A DNA stretch of 64,000 nt from Ditylenchus dipsaci (Eukaryota > Nematoda > Chromadorea > Rhabditida > Anguinidae): the NCBI GenBank assembly GCA_004194705.1, contig SADC01000220.1, forward strand, positions 124,001 to 188,000, read 5' to 3'. Under the pieces are notes generated by a model that was not told the origin of the DNA, did no database searches, and saw only the letters and a program-made list of their open reading frames with translations. The translations under genes and the position numbers were made by a program. Position 1 is the stretch's first letter, and each line of letters begins with the position of its first letter. Of the stretch, positions 1-10,835 are shown piece after piece.

Positions 1-533
1 TCTCTTTTGCCACGGCCCAGTTGATAAACATGGCAGGACATCCGAAGTAGTCCAGAATTCACTTTTTCATAATTTTTCCATGAAGGTGGCCCCTTTTATT
101 CCCTTCTCCCAATACAGCCCTAAATCCCTTTAAAAAATGCTTTGGCGGGAATTCAAAAAAATATTTTTTTGAATTTTCTTAAATTTTTTACCTTGGGGGA
201 CCAAGGCAAATCGAAAAATTTTTTTTTTCGATTTTCCGGAAACCAAAGTGTTTCCGTGCCTATTCAGAGCACGAGAATCAAAATGGGACGGGTCCTTTCC
301 CCTTCAGGAAAAGTAAATTTTCGCGCTAGCTGGGGGGGGGGCATTCTATAGTGTTACCCCATTTTTCATTATGGAAATGGAACGGAATCCATTTTTGCAT
401 GGAATATTCTATCTTCCATTCCATATTTAAAAACACTGCTACAGAGTCTCCACAAAATTCAGCCAAGCCCAGGTTTCAGCTAAATATTTTATTTACATAG
501 ACAATTTACACCGAGTAGACCTTTTTAGACTAC
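1..533. other. 3' flank of the Kelch gene, no gene seen
   Basis: AT-rich DNA with homopolymer runs and a run of nine G near 330. The short open frames here have no family features and no plausible splice sites. Position 534 is the stop codon of the gene on the minus strand, so the first few hundred bases probably include its 3' UTR. Confidence 0.5.
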
Positions 534-2811
534 TCATTCATTTTGAATCTTGGTCAAAGAATCCTTGAAGACAGTTTTCGGCAAAAGCTGTGAGCAGTCA
601 AGACCAAGGCAAACGGCATGTCCAGCGCGCTTATCCCAAAAAGGCTGCTCTGTTGTCCAGTTCTTGCCATCGAATTTCTCTACGCTGTTCAGTGGACTTC
701 TTTCCGCTTTAGATCCAGCAACAATGAAAACTTCACCTCTGTAGCATATCATAGCAAAATCGGTCCTACAAACAACAATGTGTAAATTAAACCAGAAAAA
801 TTGAAAAAATTCGACTGACCTAGCGCTGTTCATTGCAGGCATGATGCACTTTTGTCCGTTATGTTTTCACCAAAAATTTCAACGGAGTCTAATGAGATGC
901 TGCGATTGTTCCTACCACCAGCAATTAGCATATCATTATTCCAGCAGACGATCGAGGTCCTAAAATTCGAAGCTGCTGAGTGATACTTCGTTGCCACCAA
1001 AAAGAGCTACTGGGCCATCAGCGGCGAAACTTCACAGAACAGCAAAAATTACAACTAAATAACTAACCTTGTCGAGGAACTGTCATTGTGTTATACAGAG
1101 TAATCCAGCGATGAACGCCTTCGTTAGAATTTTCATCAAGCACTTCCACAGAATCCATTACTTTCATCATGCTATTTACACCTCCAGTCACATAGATCTT
1201 TCCGTTACATGCGACCGCTGCTGCATTGGCTCGTGATTTAGCCATTGACCTAAAATAAAATAATTTTCAAAAAACCTTAGATGACTCAAATCATACGCCA
1301 GGAAAGTCCATTGATTGGTTTTCGGGTCATACTTCTCAGCTGAACTCAAAGCACCTTCGCGATTTGCTCCTCCCATGACATATATTTGACCATTGAATAC
1401 AACTGCACATAGTTTTGATCTGAAAAATTTAGTTCCAGGATTAATAAATGCTGCAATCGCTACCTTTTGTCGTACATTGAACCGACGGTTGTCCATTCGC
1501 CGGTTTTCATGTTTAGCTTCTTAACAGCGTTGGTGTGCTCACGATTGTGCAATCCACCAATGACATAGATGTCCTAGAATAACAACAGCACTTAAGACCG
1601 AATCTATTAGAAGCAACCTTGTTCAATTCCACAACTGCATGGTGAGAAACAGGCTGCGACATGCTTAAAGAATCACATATTCTGCCATTGCTTGCTGCAC
1701 GGGTTGTAGACTGTGAATTCCTTTCTTCTCTGGAGAGTCCCATCTAAAAGTGTTTAAGACACTCACTTTGCTTCAAAAATATGACCTGAAGTACCTGAAC
1801 CACAATAATCACAATCAAATCGCGAAATATCCTGTTCTTTTGTCCAATGGTAAAATCCATGTTGTTGAGCTCTGCTAATGGAAAAATATTTTCACTTCGC
1901 TTGAATTGCTCGACCTGCAAATTGAACCGGTACATTTCTAAAAACAACCCATTTATAAGCTAATTCACCTCTGTTTCTGAACTGAAATGAAGAAGACTGC
2001 AGACGTTTGGGATTTGTCTCAGACGCCTGGGATCGTCATCCATCCAAAGTTGGCCAGATATAGAACTTCGTTTTCAGAATGCACATTCAAATTCACATCT
2101 TTTAAAATGTAGATCACTTCTTCAGGAGAAAGCTGAAGCCAGTCAATACACAAGCTGTGCGAAAAATTGGCAACCAAGTTGTAGAGCAAATAGTCGAAAA
2201 CTAGAAAAAATGCATTGTGTGAAAAACGTCCAAACACGCTTAAACAACCTTTTCTATGTGCTTCTCAATGTTATATTCCTTGCAGAGTTGCCAGAGTCGG
2301 ATAGAGGATTCAGGAGAAATTCGTTCAACCAAAAAGTCAAAGATCTCATTCAGCAATCTAAAGTCGAAAGAAGTGAAAAGTTATGATTAAAGTCAACACA
2401 ACTTACCCATCTAAGTCTAGAGAATTGGCTAGGGTGATCAGCTGTACAATGACCAATGATTTTCTTCTTTGACAAGCTGTGCGCCTCTTCCATGAAATGC
2501 AATACCGTAGCAATAGTCAACAATCGCAGGCAACTAAAAAAATTTGAACTAGCGTGAAGATCTAATCGGTTAAAGTACAAGTGGGCAGAAACTGTAGTTT
2601 GGACCACCTTTAATTTTGCAGAAATCGATGTAGAATCCTTTTGGCTTTACCAGGCGAAGTCCATTTGTCCAGAATGACTGGGGAATGCACCTCTATTCTA
2701 AAAAAGATTAATGGTAGAGTAATTTAAGAGTAACTGATATTACCTTTGTTTTCCATCCTTCGACAGCAGAATCCAATCTTTGGTTGAGTCATTTTGGTGC
2801 AATTTCATCAT
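534..2811 (-). CDS. BTB-BACK-Kelch repeat protein, 12 exons, several frame slips
   Basis: Proteins of this family are usually substrate adaptors of Cullin-3 ubiquitin ligases. Exons read from GT/AG sites: 2744-2811, 2608-2697, 2407-2533, 2249-2357, 1969-2200, 1795-1937, 1618-1743, 1464-1573, 1297-1419, 1068-1249, 820-1029, 534-765. The first exons give a BTB start (DWILLSKDGKQRIEVHSPVI) and later CLRLLTIATVLHFMEEAHSL. A BACK segment follows (LSPEEVIYILKDVNLN). Then come Kelch blades with GG turns: DIYVIGG, GQIYVMGG, GKIYVTGG, MLIAGG and EVFIVAGG-like VFIVAGS. The start is the upstream ATG of an ATGATG pair, just before the BTB domain. Introns are 31-74 bp. At least five single-base frame slips occur inside exons: after GKAK, near GYLANF/LWMDDD, at the 1795 exon border, after KQWQNM, and in the last two exons. 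Either the gene is decaying or the consensus is poor. The family is secure; the exact protein is not. Confidence 0.8.
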
Positions 2812-4396
2812 TTTTAGAATCTTCTCTCTTGTGACAGAGTGACACTGAGCAAGACGGCAAGAACGGAGACCGTTGTATGAACCGGGGTTTTGAATTCGAA
2901 ATCAAGCCGGTTTTGTATGCGGTTCATCTCATGACAAAAAATCAAGAATTTTTGGCTTCTACAAATTGAGATATCAGAAATATAATTCTTTTGTTTTGCT
3001 GCTTTGTGAGACGGCTGCTTTGCTTTTTCTGCTGCTTTTCGTCTTGGCTGATCCTCTTCAATATGGTGCAAAAGTCAATTCTTTCGTGTAAGTTTTATGC
3101 TGCCACATAAAGCTTGCAATCAGCTGGATTTTTTTACAGACTTGCTCATTCTGGCCTTGACTCTCCAGAAGCTATGCAATGCGGTGGTTGTGGCTAATGA
3201 AATGGGATCGAATAAATCATGATGATTGTTTCTTCAGATCAACATGTCACTGACAACAATGGTTGATACCGTTTTATTATTTTTTGCCCTGCCTAAACTT
3301 CATTGTTTGCAGATACCGTAGCTGAAATGACTGAGATCGGAATTCTTTTTGGCTCTGAAAACAAGTCCAGTTGTCTTGATCTGTCGTCTGCTGAGAAATA
3401 TTGATCTCGACGCTTTTAATACCGAAGAGCGAGGAAAGAATTTGACGATGACGTCTTTCCAACTTGTGCTGTTCTTCTCAAGGCCGAAGAAGTTGTGGGG
3501 AAGCCAGAATTGAATCCTATTATTCTCGAGGTCGAAGGAGTTGTGGAGAAGCCGTCATTGCATCCCGTTCCTTCGAGGCCGATCAAGTTTTGGAGAAGCC
3601 TGAATTGCGTCCGTAGATTGTTGCTTTCCGACTCGGATTTTTTCTCTTCATTCTTCTCTCTGCACTTTCCTGATGATGTCTGCCTTCGAAGAAGAGGAGC
3701 TGCAGTCTGCCAAGCACAGTGAGGTGGCTGCCGTGTGCAATGTGATCAAACACAAGGGGAAGAAGGATGCTGCCAAATCCAAGAAGAAGAATGTTGAATT
3801 GCCGGTGGGGGACCAGCAGAATGGCAGCGCTAATGAGATAATGGCTTCTACGCACTGCTAGATTCGCCTTCATGTTGAGTATTCAATTTGTGAGGGTCTC
3901 ATGTAAACTGTGTGTGAATAAAAGTGTCGTGTGACTGCATACTTTTGCATACAGTTTGAGATATCTACAATTAGGTACGTGGTGCAAAATTGCAGACTCG
4001 TTAACTGTTTTAGCTGATAAATTATATTTTTATCTGATCTCAGCGTATTCACGACAAGATTTTGATATTAGGGACGAGTTTCCAAAACTCATTCATTGAA
4101 AAATGACAATCATTGATAAAATTTGAAAAAAAATATTCAGATGTTGGTCTTCGAAAGTGAGCTTTATAGGCTTTCATGAAGAGCTGGAAACGGGACGGGA
4201 TCCCGACGGAATCCCGATCCCGCCGATCGATTTTTGGGCAAAAATCCCGTCCCGAAATCCCGCCCGATCATTTCCCGAAATCCCGATCCCGAAATTTGTC
4301 GAATCCCGACGAAATTTATCAAATAAAAAACATACATTGACGCATTTTTTTTTCAAAATTGATTCTTTTGCTCTCTCTCCTATATAACTTTTTATT
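2812..4396. other. Upstream region of the Kelch gene, no confident gene
   Basis: Holds the presumed 5' region of the Kelch gene and moderately GC-rich DNA at 3490-3860. One 62-codon plus-strand frame at 3673-3861 is rich in Glu and Lys, but I recognise no family and see no splice support. From 4160 to 4330 there is a GC-rich stretch with repeated ATCCCG words. A related inverted stretch occurs at 14060-14170, so these may be diverged ends of an outer transposon enclosing the whole nest. Confidence 0.35.
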
Positions 4397-4609
4397 GCTC
4401 ACCCTGAGACTGACATAAATTTTTTTGATATCAATTGATTCTATCAAAAAGTCTTTCTGACATCAATTAAAACTGACAATAATTTGTCTTGACAATATTT
4501 TTTTGAATAAATTTGTTTAGTAGTTAAATGTTTATGCAAATAATTGGTTTCAAGTTGTTTTTAAACTGTAAATAATCGGGATTGTGTTTGACAGTACCGA
4601 ACTTACGTT

Positions 4610-5345
4610 TTCAGCAACCTGAACCCCAAAACTTTGGATAGGTACTACCTGGACAGGATATCCATCCCGGTGGACTGGGAAATCAAAATCAAAAAACGAA
4701 GTTTACCCAAAATTAGAAACACACTTTTTCTTACATAAATTCTATGGGAAATTGGGTTTGATAGGGCCAAATCGCGATTTTAAACATCCTAACTCCGAAA
4801 CCTTGGCTGAGTACCCTTGGTTCAGGGGTAGGTACCCCTGGCTCAGGTGATACCCACCTGGATGGCCTGAAAATGAAAAAATTTTTAAACTAAAACAAAC
4901 CATCCTATCATATGCAAAATTGTGAGGGGAGTTGAGTTTGTTCAGACCAAATTCACGATTTTCCCCACCAAAACCCTAAAACCTGGGTTAGGTACTACCT
5001 AACGAGGTGGATATCCAGCTGGAAAACCTGAAAAAATAATTTTCGATCTATAAAAATCCATTGCTACAATCCATGCTATCATATGTAAAAACGTGTAAGG
5101 AATTAGGTTTGATAAAACCGAAATCCCACTTTCACCCACCCGAACTCCAAAATCAGGGTAGGAACAACTGGTCAGGTGGATACCACCTGAATAACCTGAA
5201 AATAAAAAAACTAAATCAAAATCAAACCTTGCTATCAAAAGTAAAACTGTGACGTGAATAAGGTTTGATAAGACCAAAATCCAATTTCACACAACCAGAC
5301 CCCAAAACCGAAAAGGGTACCTTCTGGTCAGTTGGATATCCATTT
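4610..5345. repeat. Diverged tandem repeat, about 170-180 bp unit, 4-5 copies
   Basis: Each unit contains an ACCCCAAAACC-like word, a GGTACTACCTGG-like word, GGATATCCA, then AACCTGAAAA and a GTTTGATAAGACC-like word. An inverted copy of one unit lies at 6270-6440, so the array forms one arm of a foldback inside the 4397-8742 element. Confidence 0.65.
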
Positions 5346-5377
5346 ACAGGCGTTAAGCGATTGATCCAGAATTGGTC

Positions 5378-6262
5378 CGCACATGAATTGACCCACACTT
5401 TCCAATAACTTGCAATTTTTTAAAATTGAAAAATTTTGCGGGCATTTAAATTTTTCAGTCTGAACCAACCAAACCAAGTGGTCGTCCACCTTCTGCGATT
5501 TCTTTTTCGTTTTTCATGTTCCGAAACCTGTTTTCCGGACTGATTTCGGGCATGCTGAAGATGGTTCGATAGTGGTAAAAAGTCTTTTTGTGTGGTTATT
5601 TTTTAATTTTGCAAAATAATTGATTTTGCCAAAACTCGATTTTACTGAAACTCAAAAAATACCCTACAAACGGCATTTAACAACTATCAAAACCATCTTC
5701 GGCATGTCCTAATTAGTCCAGAAAATATGTTTCAGAACCCGAAAAGTAAAAAAATTGCTTCAAGTGGAAATGGGCGCTAGTGGAGTTTACGTGTCCAAAA
5801 TTTTGCCTTGGTCCCCTTGTTGTTTTTTGTGAAAAACAGCTTGGTCCCCCCTGTTCATTAAGGTTACTGTAACACTGTGACTATGGTGATCAGGTTGATT
5901 ATGGTTAACATGATCACCTTTAATATTATCACCTTAAAAACAACAGGGGGGACAAGCTGTTTTTAAAAAAAAAAACAACAGGGGGGACCAAGGCATATTT
6001 TGGGACAGTAAACTCCATTAGGCCCACTATCAAACCATCTTCGGCATGTCCTAATTAGTCCAGAAAATATGTTTCAGAACCCGAAAAGTAAAAAAATTGC
6101 TTCAAGTGGACGACCACTTGGTTTGGTTGGTTCAGACTAAAAAATTTAAATTCCCAAAAAAAATTTCAACGAATTCGAAAAGTTTTGACCAATTCAAATG
6201 TGGGCCAATTCTGTGTGGACCTATTCGGTATGGATCAATTCGGTATGGATCAATTTGCTTAA
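5378..6262. repeat. Large inverted repeat with nested CCTTGGTCCCC palindrome
   Basis: 5378-5515 (GAATTGACCCACAC, AACCAACCAAACCAAGTGG, GTCGTCCAC) is repeated in inverse at 6105-6262. 5690-5780 is repeated directly at 6030-6115 (CATCTTCGGCATGTCC, TTTCAGAACCCGAAAAGT). The core at 5800-6000 is a second palindrome with TGCCTTGGTCCCC on one side and GGGGGGACCAAGGCA on the other. Confidence 0.65.
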
Positions 6263-6587
6263 CGCTCGTAAATGGATATCCACCTGGACCAGGGGTACTC
6301 ATTTCGGGTTTTGTGGTTAAGTAGGTGAAATCGGAGTTTTGTCTTATCAAATCCAATTCACCACCCGATTTTACGTATGATAATACGATTTGTTTTTGAA
6401 TCTGAGTCAATTTTGTTTTAAGACATCCAACTGCTACTGGAGACCGGAAGGGTTAAAGTGGGTTAGTTGCTTAGTCATATTTCGAAAATAATAAAATCGA
6501 AACCAATACAGCCAAAAAACTAGCCTAAGTCAAGTCAAGACAATACCATTTTTCATCAGAATCATTAATTTCGAAACAGTTCTTGCT

Positions 6588-8612
6588 CATGGTGGGCAAA
6601 ACCAACAAAATGGGCGAAGACCAATAAAATGTTGTGGCGTTTCGTTTTTGGAAAGACCAATAAAATACAATAAAATTTCAAATTAAATTTTATTGGTGTT
6701 TTATTGGTCTTTTATTGGTGTTTTATTGGTCCTTGATTTTCACTGCATACTAGCCAAATTTCACCGAATTGTTGACCTTTTTTCATTGTTTAGGTAGAAA
6801 ATTCAGTATAAAAGCTCCATCGACCAATAAAGTCTCGATGGCTGAAATTGGACGCCGTAAGAAAGTTAGTAATCAATATAGGGTGTCTCAGCTTTCCGTG
6901 AAAATTACAATTCAGATTGTATTCGAGCAATGCGCCACTCAACCTTGCCTTGGACGCGGAGCAAAGAATTTGGGTATCGTTTCGACATTCTACTGGACAA
7001 TGGACTCGTCTCAGATATGGTGGTCTGCAATATAGAAGGACGTAAAAAGATTTTTAACAAGCTGTTAGTGCATCTTCAAGGTAATATTCTGCTAGGCTTG
7101 CAGTGGACTTTTGAAATACTTACAGTTACCATTCGAGTTTTCACATCCGCGGATCGCCAGCTTCGAATGCCGAAATGGAGCAATCTCTGCTTAAATTTGC
7201 TGTTTGCTCAACTCAACCATTGAGAATCGTCGAAGACAGAAGCTTTCTCGCTTTTTTTGAAGAATTCCGGAAAATAAGGTTGTGCCGCGCTGAAGTTTAG
7301 TTGAATTACAATTCAATTTAGCATTGACAATTTCGTGAAGGGAATCGAAAAGCAAGCTAGAGACCTCCTGCCTTCAAAAAATACGCTTGCAAAATGGGTT
7401 GACCTTTCAGTGGACAGCATCATGCTTCAAGTCAAAATAAAATAAGCGGCTTCAGACAGCATGGTGGATGCCTCACTATTGACTTTGCGAAGAAGCAAGT
7501 GGATTTATTGCGGTTACTGCACACTTTCTTGACTCTGACTGTTCGTTATCTTGGCTGTCAATTGTTTGCTATTTATGAAGATTTTTTGGGACAAGAATGA
7601 CTTCGTCTGCTTTTCTCCCTTTGCCATATGACATGAAAAAAATTACGATGAGGTTAGAATTTCGTCATATTGCTATTCGTACTCATTTCTTACAGATAAA
7701 AAGTTTGGTGGTCAATGAAGCTGCGCATTTGACTCTGGAAGATACTATAGAAGTCACGCGAAGAAGCGGAAGTCTGCGTTTGCATGTGTCCAGCCTAGAT
7801 CTGTGAAGAGCGAGATCAATGCTTTCAGTTCTCTGCCTCTGATGGAAGAAGATCCGCTTCTTTTTTTATAAAGAACATTACAGGTCAGCAAATACGTCTT
7901 AGTATCTGTATTCGAACTTATTTTCAGAATTTTCCGTTTTTGGCTCCTCTCGCTCGTCTTTCATTAGCTATTCAAGCATCAAGTACTCCAAGTGAGCGTG
8001 CCTTCAAGAGCTCAGTGTGTGTGGTGGACTTCACGAGAATCGAATGGATCCCAGAAGAATCGCCGCTTTAGTACATCTGAGAAATATGTTTTTGAAAGAC
8101 TTTATGTGAGTGTTTAGTTGTATTAGGTGAAATTGTTGGCAATAAAGTGAATGAAGACAATATATGGGTTCTTGTTATCTGAATGGCTTTAGTCGAAGCT
8201 CTTTGAACAATATTGATGAGGACAGCTTGTTTTTTTGGAAGGGAGACTTCTCAAATTACAGAGCTTTCATAGACTTTTTATTATAATTAATAAGTATTGC
8301 GCTTATCATGGCGGATATCATCAAAAAGCTATGCACACAGGTATGTGGTTTTAAGGCAATATGTTGGATTTGGTGGTGTGATGTGAGGGTAATTCAGAGA
8401 AATGCTTCAAAGAATTTTCGCTGTGAATAGTAAAATAGATTCTTGCGATGGTTATTGAACCTTTCCTGACTCTTTCAGCTAAAAAATTGGGTAAGAAAGG
8501 GTCAGAATCGACAAAAATGGAAACCAATAAAACACCAATAAATTATGGTCAAAATTAATACTCGTTTGAATTTTTATTGGTGTTTCTTCATTTTGTTGGT
8601 TTTGCCACCATG
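6588..8612 (+). mobile_element. hAT transposon, full length, degenerate
   Basis: Terminal inverted repeats CATGGTGGGCAAAACCAA (6588 onward) and its near-perfect complement ending at 8612 are flanked by an identical 8-bp duplication TTCTTGCT at 6580-6587 and 8613-8620. The 8-bp duplication and the transposase remnants make this hAT. Subterminal ACCAATAAAA words recur on both sides. The element sits inside the older 4397-8742 element. Confidence 0.92.
6769..8105 (+). pseudogene. hAT transposase remnant
   Basis: Broken plus-strand reading of a hAT transposase. Near 7205-7255 the frame gives QPLRIVEDRSFLAFFEEF, the typical PLxIVEDxxF block ahead of the catalytic core. Near 7395 it gives LAKWVDLSVDS. 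At 7930-8070 it gives LARLSLAIQASSTPSERAF, then VVDFTR, and after a one-base slip AALVHLRNMFLKDF, which is the C-terminal dimerisation region. Stops and frame changes separate the blocks, so it is not expected to make active enzyme. Short introns may account for some breaks. Confidence 0.85.
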
Positions 8613-9126
8613 TTCTTGCTAATATAAGTTTTATTTTAAAGAAATCGTGTCAAGACAAATTATGTCAGTTTGAATTATGTCAGAAAGACTTTTTGATAGA
8701 ATCAATTGATGTCAGAATTTTTTTGTCAGTCTCAGGGTGAGCCCTTTTATTTGATTGTTATAGCTATGAGCCATATCTGGAGTATCGACTTTTCGAGAAA
8801 CTGTCGTCATTTGAAGCTAAATGCGGAATTTGAAAAAAAATTAATCAAAGTGTCTATGGCAGCACAAAGGGTTCACCCTCCTTTCCGCAAAACTCCTTTC
8901 CGCAAAACTCCTTTCGCAAAACTCTTTCCGCAAACTCTTTTCGCAATTTTTTTTAAATAAGAGTTTTGGTCAATATTTGTTTTAAATTATTTCAATTTTC
9001 CTTTTCGTTGTTTCTCAAAATGGTACTGGGTGAAATGGGGTTTCTGTTTTTGTCAATGTTTTTGCTCTTGCGTGTGCTTTTTCTCTATGTCAAAATTTTT
9101 TGGTATTAACTGTATTTTTATAGATA

Positions 9127-9282
9127 ATGGCGTCAATGAGTAAAACGAGCAAAGGAAATGTGCTAGTGATGTGTAACGGTTATGAAATGCGCAAAGCCTA
9201 TTCAAATTCTGTAAAGACAGTTCAGAACTGGCGTCGCGTTAAAATCTGTGTGGAAGAGCAACTCCAAATATGGCTCAACTGA
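9127..9282 (+). pseudogene. FLYWCH-like zinc-binding segment (transposon)
   Basis: A 51-codon frame from ATG reads NGYEMRKAYSNSVKTVQNW, then RRVKICVEEQLQIW. This matches the spacing of a FLYWCH domain (aromatic, W, C), but the final Cys/His positions are not all present. In Mutator-like elements this domain usually sits N-terminal and binds DNA. It lies just after the left inverted terminus of its element. Weak on its own; context raises the confidence. Confidence 0.45.
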
Positions 9283-9479
9283 GGATCTGATGCAAAAAAA
9301 GTCGCACACGTGTCGGAGAAGTCAAAGCAATTTCCAGGCATGTTATATTCTTTATCACTTCTTATGTAACGCATTTTTTAGCTACGTCAACGCATCGTGC
9401 AAATGAAAGAAGAGCGAGTGCGAAGTATTGGAATGAGGTCGGTCGAACAGAAAGGGCAAAGAAGGTACTTCACTGGACA

Positions 9480-10005
9480 AATATTTTGATCTATTCGAAT
9501 TCGATCTTCTGCTTCTTCCAATTCACTCCCTGGTCATTGGTCACTAGTGGTATGCTTTAGCGAATCGATACATGGCTTGTAACGTAATTTTTATTGTAGG
9601 TTATCAACGTTGAAGAGGGATGATCAACTATTATGACTCACTGCACGGGGATGGCAATCCACATTTAGATTTGACAAGGCACGAGTTTTTTTAGATGCTA
9701 CTAATCCAGGACTATTTTGTAGGAGTTTCTGCAGAAATACGCGATAGAAAGATGCTTACACTGCACTGAAGTAGATTTGATGCAATGGCTTGTTTTTAGC
9801 CCAAAAGTATGGTCTATTCTTTCTAGATATGTGGACTAGTTACAATTTTCAGAATATTCCTGCGCAGAACAACACCTTTGATTGCGGGGTATTCGTCTGC
9901 CGATTTGCCGAAAGTGTTTGTCGTCGTGAAAGTTTAATTTCTCTCAGGCCGAAATGGAAGATGCTCGACGAACATGGTCAAAGAAATTACGCCGAAAAAT
10001 TACTA
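9480..10005 (+). pseudogene. Ulp1/SENP-type C48 cysteine protease remnant (transposon)
   Basis: Ulp1 proteases remove SUMO-like modifiers; transposon-borne copies have no settled role. Pieces appear in the family order: DLLLLPIHSLVIGHW near 9505-9550 (catalytic His region), MINYYDSLHGDG near 9620-9650 (Asp region), then an intact 72-codon frame at 9790-10008 with IPAQNNTFDCGVFVCRFAES. That frame carries the Gln of the oxyanion hole and the nucleophilic Cys in DCG. Stops and slips separate the His and Asp blocks from the Cys block, so this copy is broken unless small introns intervene. It lies inside the 8869-10416 element. Confidence 0.8.
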
Positions 10006-10835
10006 TAAATTCTCAATGTCTTTTGCCTATTGTTGCTTATTTTATGCGTGTTATCGAATGTTGATTTATTTGAACAAAATAAAGCTCACGGAACACAGAT
10101 GCAAAACTCTTTTTTCACAGTGTATGTTACATGACTATCACACAGAAAATATAATCAAAATAGTTTAACAAGCGAATTAAATTAACTAATTTACCACAGG
10201 AAGAAATTTACCACGGGGAAATTCTAGAAGCCCCCATTACACCCAGTACATTTTGAGAAACAACGAAAGGAAAATTGAAATAATTTAAACAAATATTGAC
10301 CAAAACACTTATTTAAAAAAATTCGCGGAAAAGAGGTTTGCGGAAGGAGTTTTGCGGAAAGGAGTTTTGCGGAAAGGAGTTCGCGGAAAGGAGTGTGCGG
10401 AAAGGAGGGTGAACCCACAAAGGGCTTTTCGTTCGCACAAAATCACACGATGAGTTGATAAACTCAAAGATCTGCAGAAAAGCGAGAGGCTCAGAAAAAC
10501 TCTACGCACCAATTTTTTAAAGGTTTTGCGAAGGGTGTTATTACTTGTTCAAAGATGCGTATCTTTTTGTAAGATTTTTTTGATTTGTAGGATACCGTAT
10601 TTTCTCTATTAAACGCCCCGGGCGTTTATTTTCAACCCTTAAAAATCGGAAAAAAATATTTCGATTTTGAGATTTTTGGGTGCTCAACAAAATCTGAAAG
10701 TGGAATAAGTAAACTCGTGCTAATTAAGAAAACGCAAAAACAGATTTGCAAAATTATTTTTTTGGGCTGAGATATAGGTCACTGAAGGGGGGCGTTTATT
10801 AGAGAGGGGGCGTTTATTGAAGAGGGGGCGTTTAA

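Larger units (their letters stand above)
4397..8742. mobile_element. Foldback/Mutator-like element with CTGACAT-repeat inverted termini
   Basis: Inverted repeats of about 110 bp start with GCTCACCCTGAGACTGACA at 4397 and at the complement of 8742. The arms carry iterated CTGACATMAATT words. Flanking 9-mers CTTTTTATT (4388-4396) and CCTTTTATT (8743-8751) differ by one base, as expected for an old Mutator-type 9-bp target duplication. Inside are a foldback of tandem repeats and a complete hAT element at 6588-8612. No transposase of its own was seen, so it is probably non-autonomous. Confidence 0.7.
8869..10416 (+). mobile_element. Mutator-like element with GCGGAAAGGAG minisatellite ends and a Ulp1 protease
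   Basis: Inverted repeats of about 160-180 bp start GGGTTCACCCTCCTTTCC and continue as iterated CTTTCCGCAAAACTC units, then AATTATTTCAATTTTCC. ACAAA flanks both ends (8864-8868, 10417-10421), shorter than the 8-9 bp usual for Mutator, so the exact boundary is uncertain. Cargo is a FLYWCH-like segment and a C48 protease fragment, a pairing known in some animal Mutator-like elements. Confidence 0.7.

Noticed and set aside
3673..3861. 62-codon Glu/Lys-rich protein
   Set aside because: No family, no splice support and no conserved start context; kept only as a note in the flank description.
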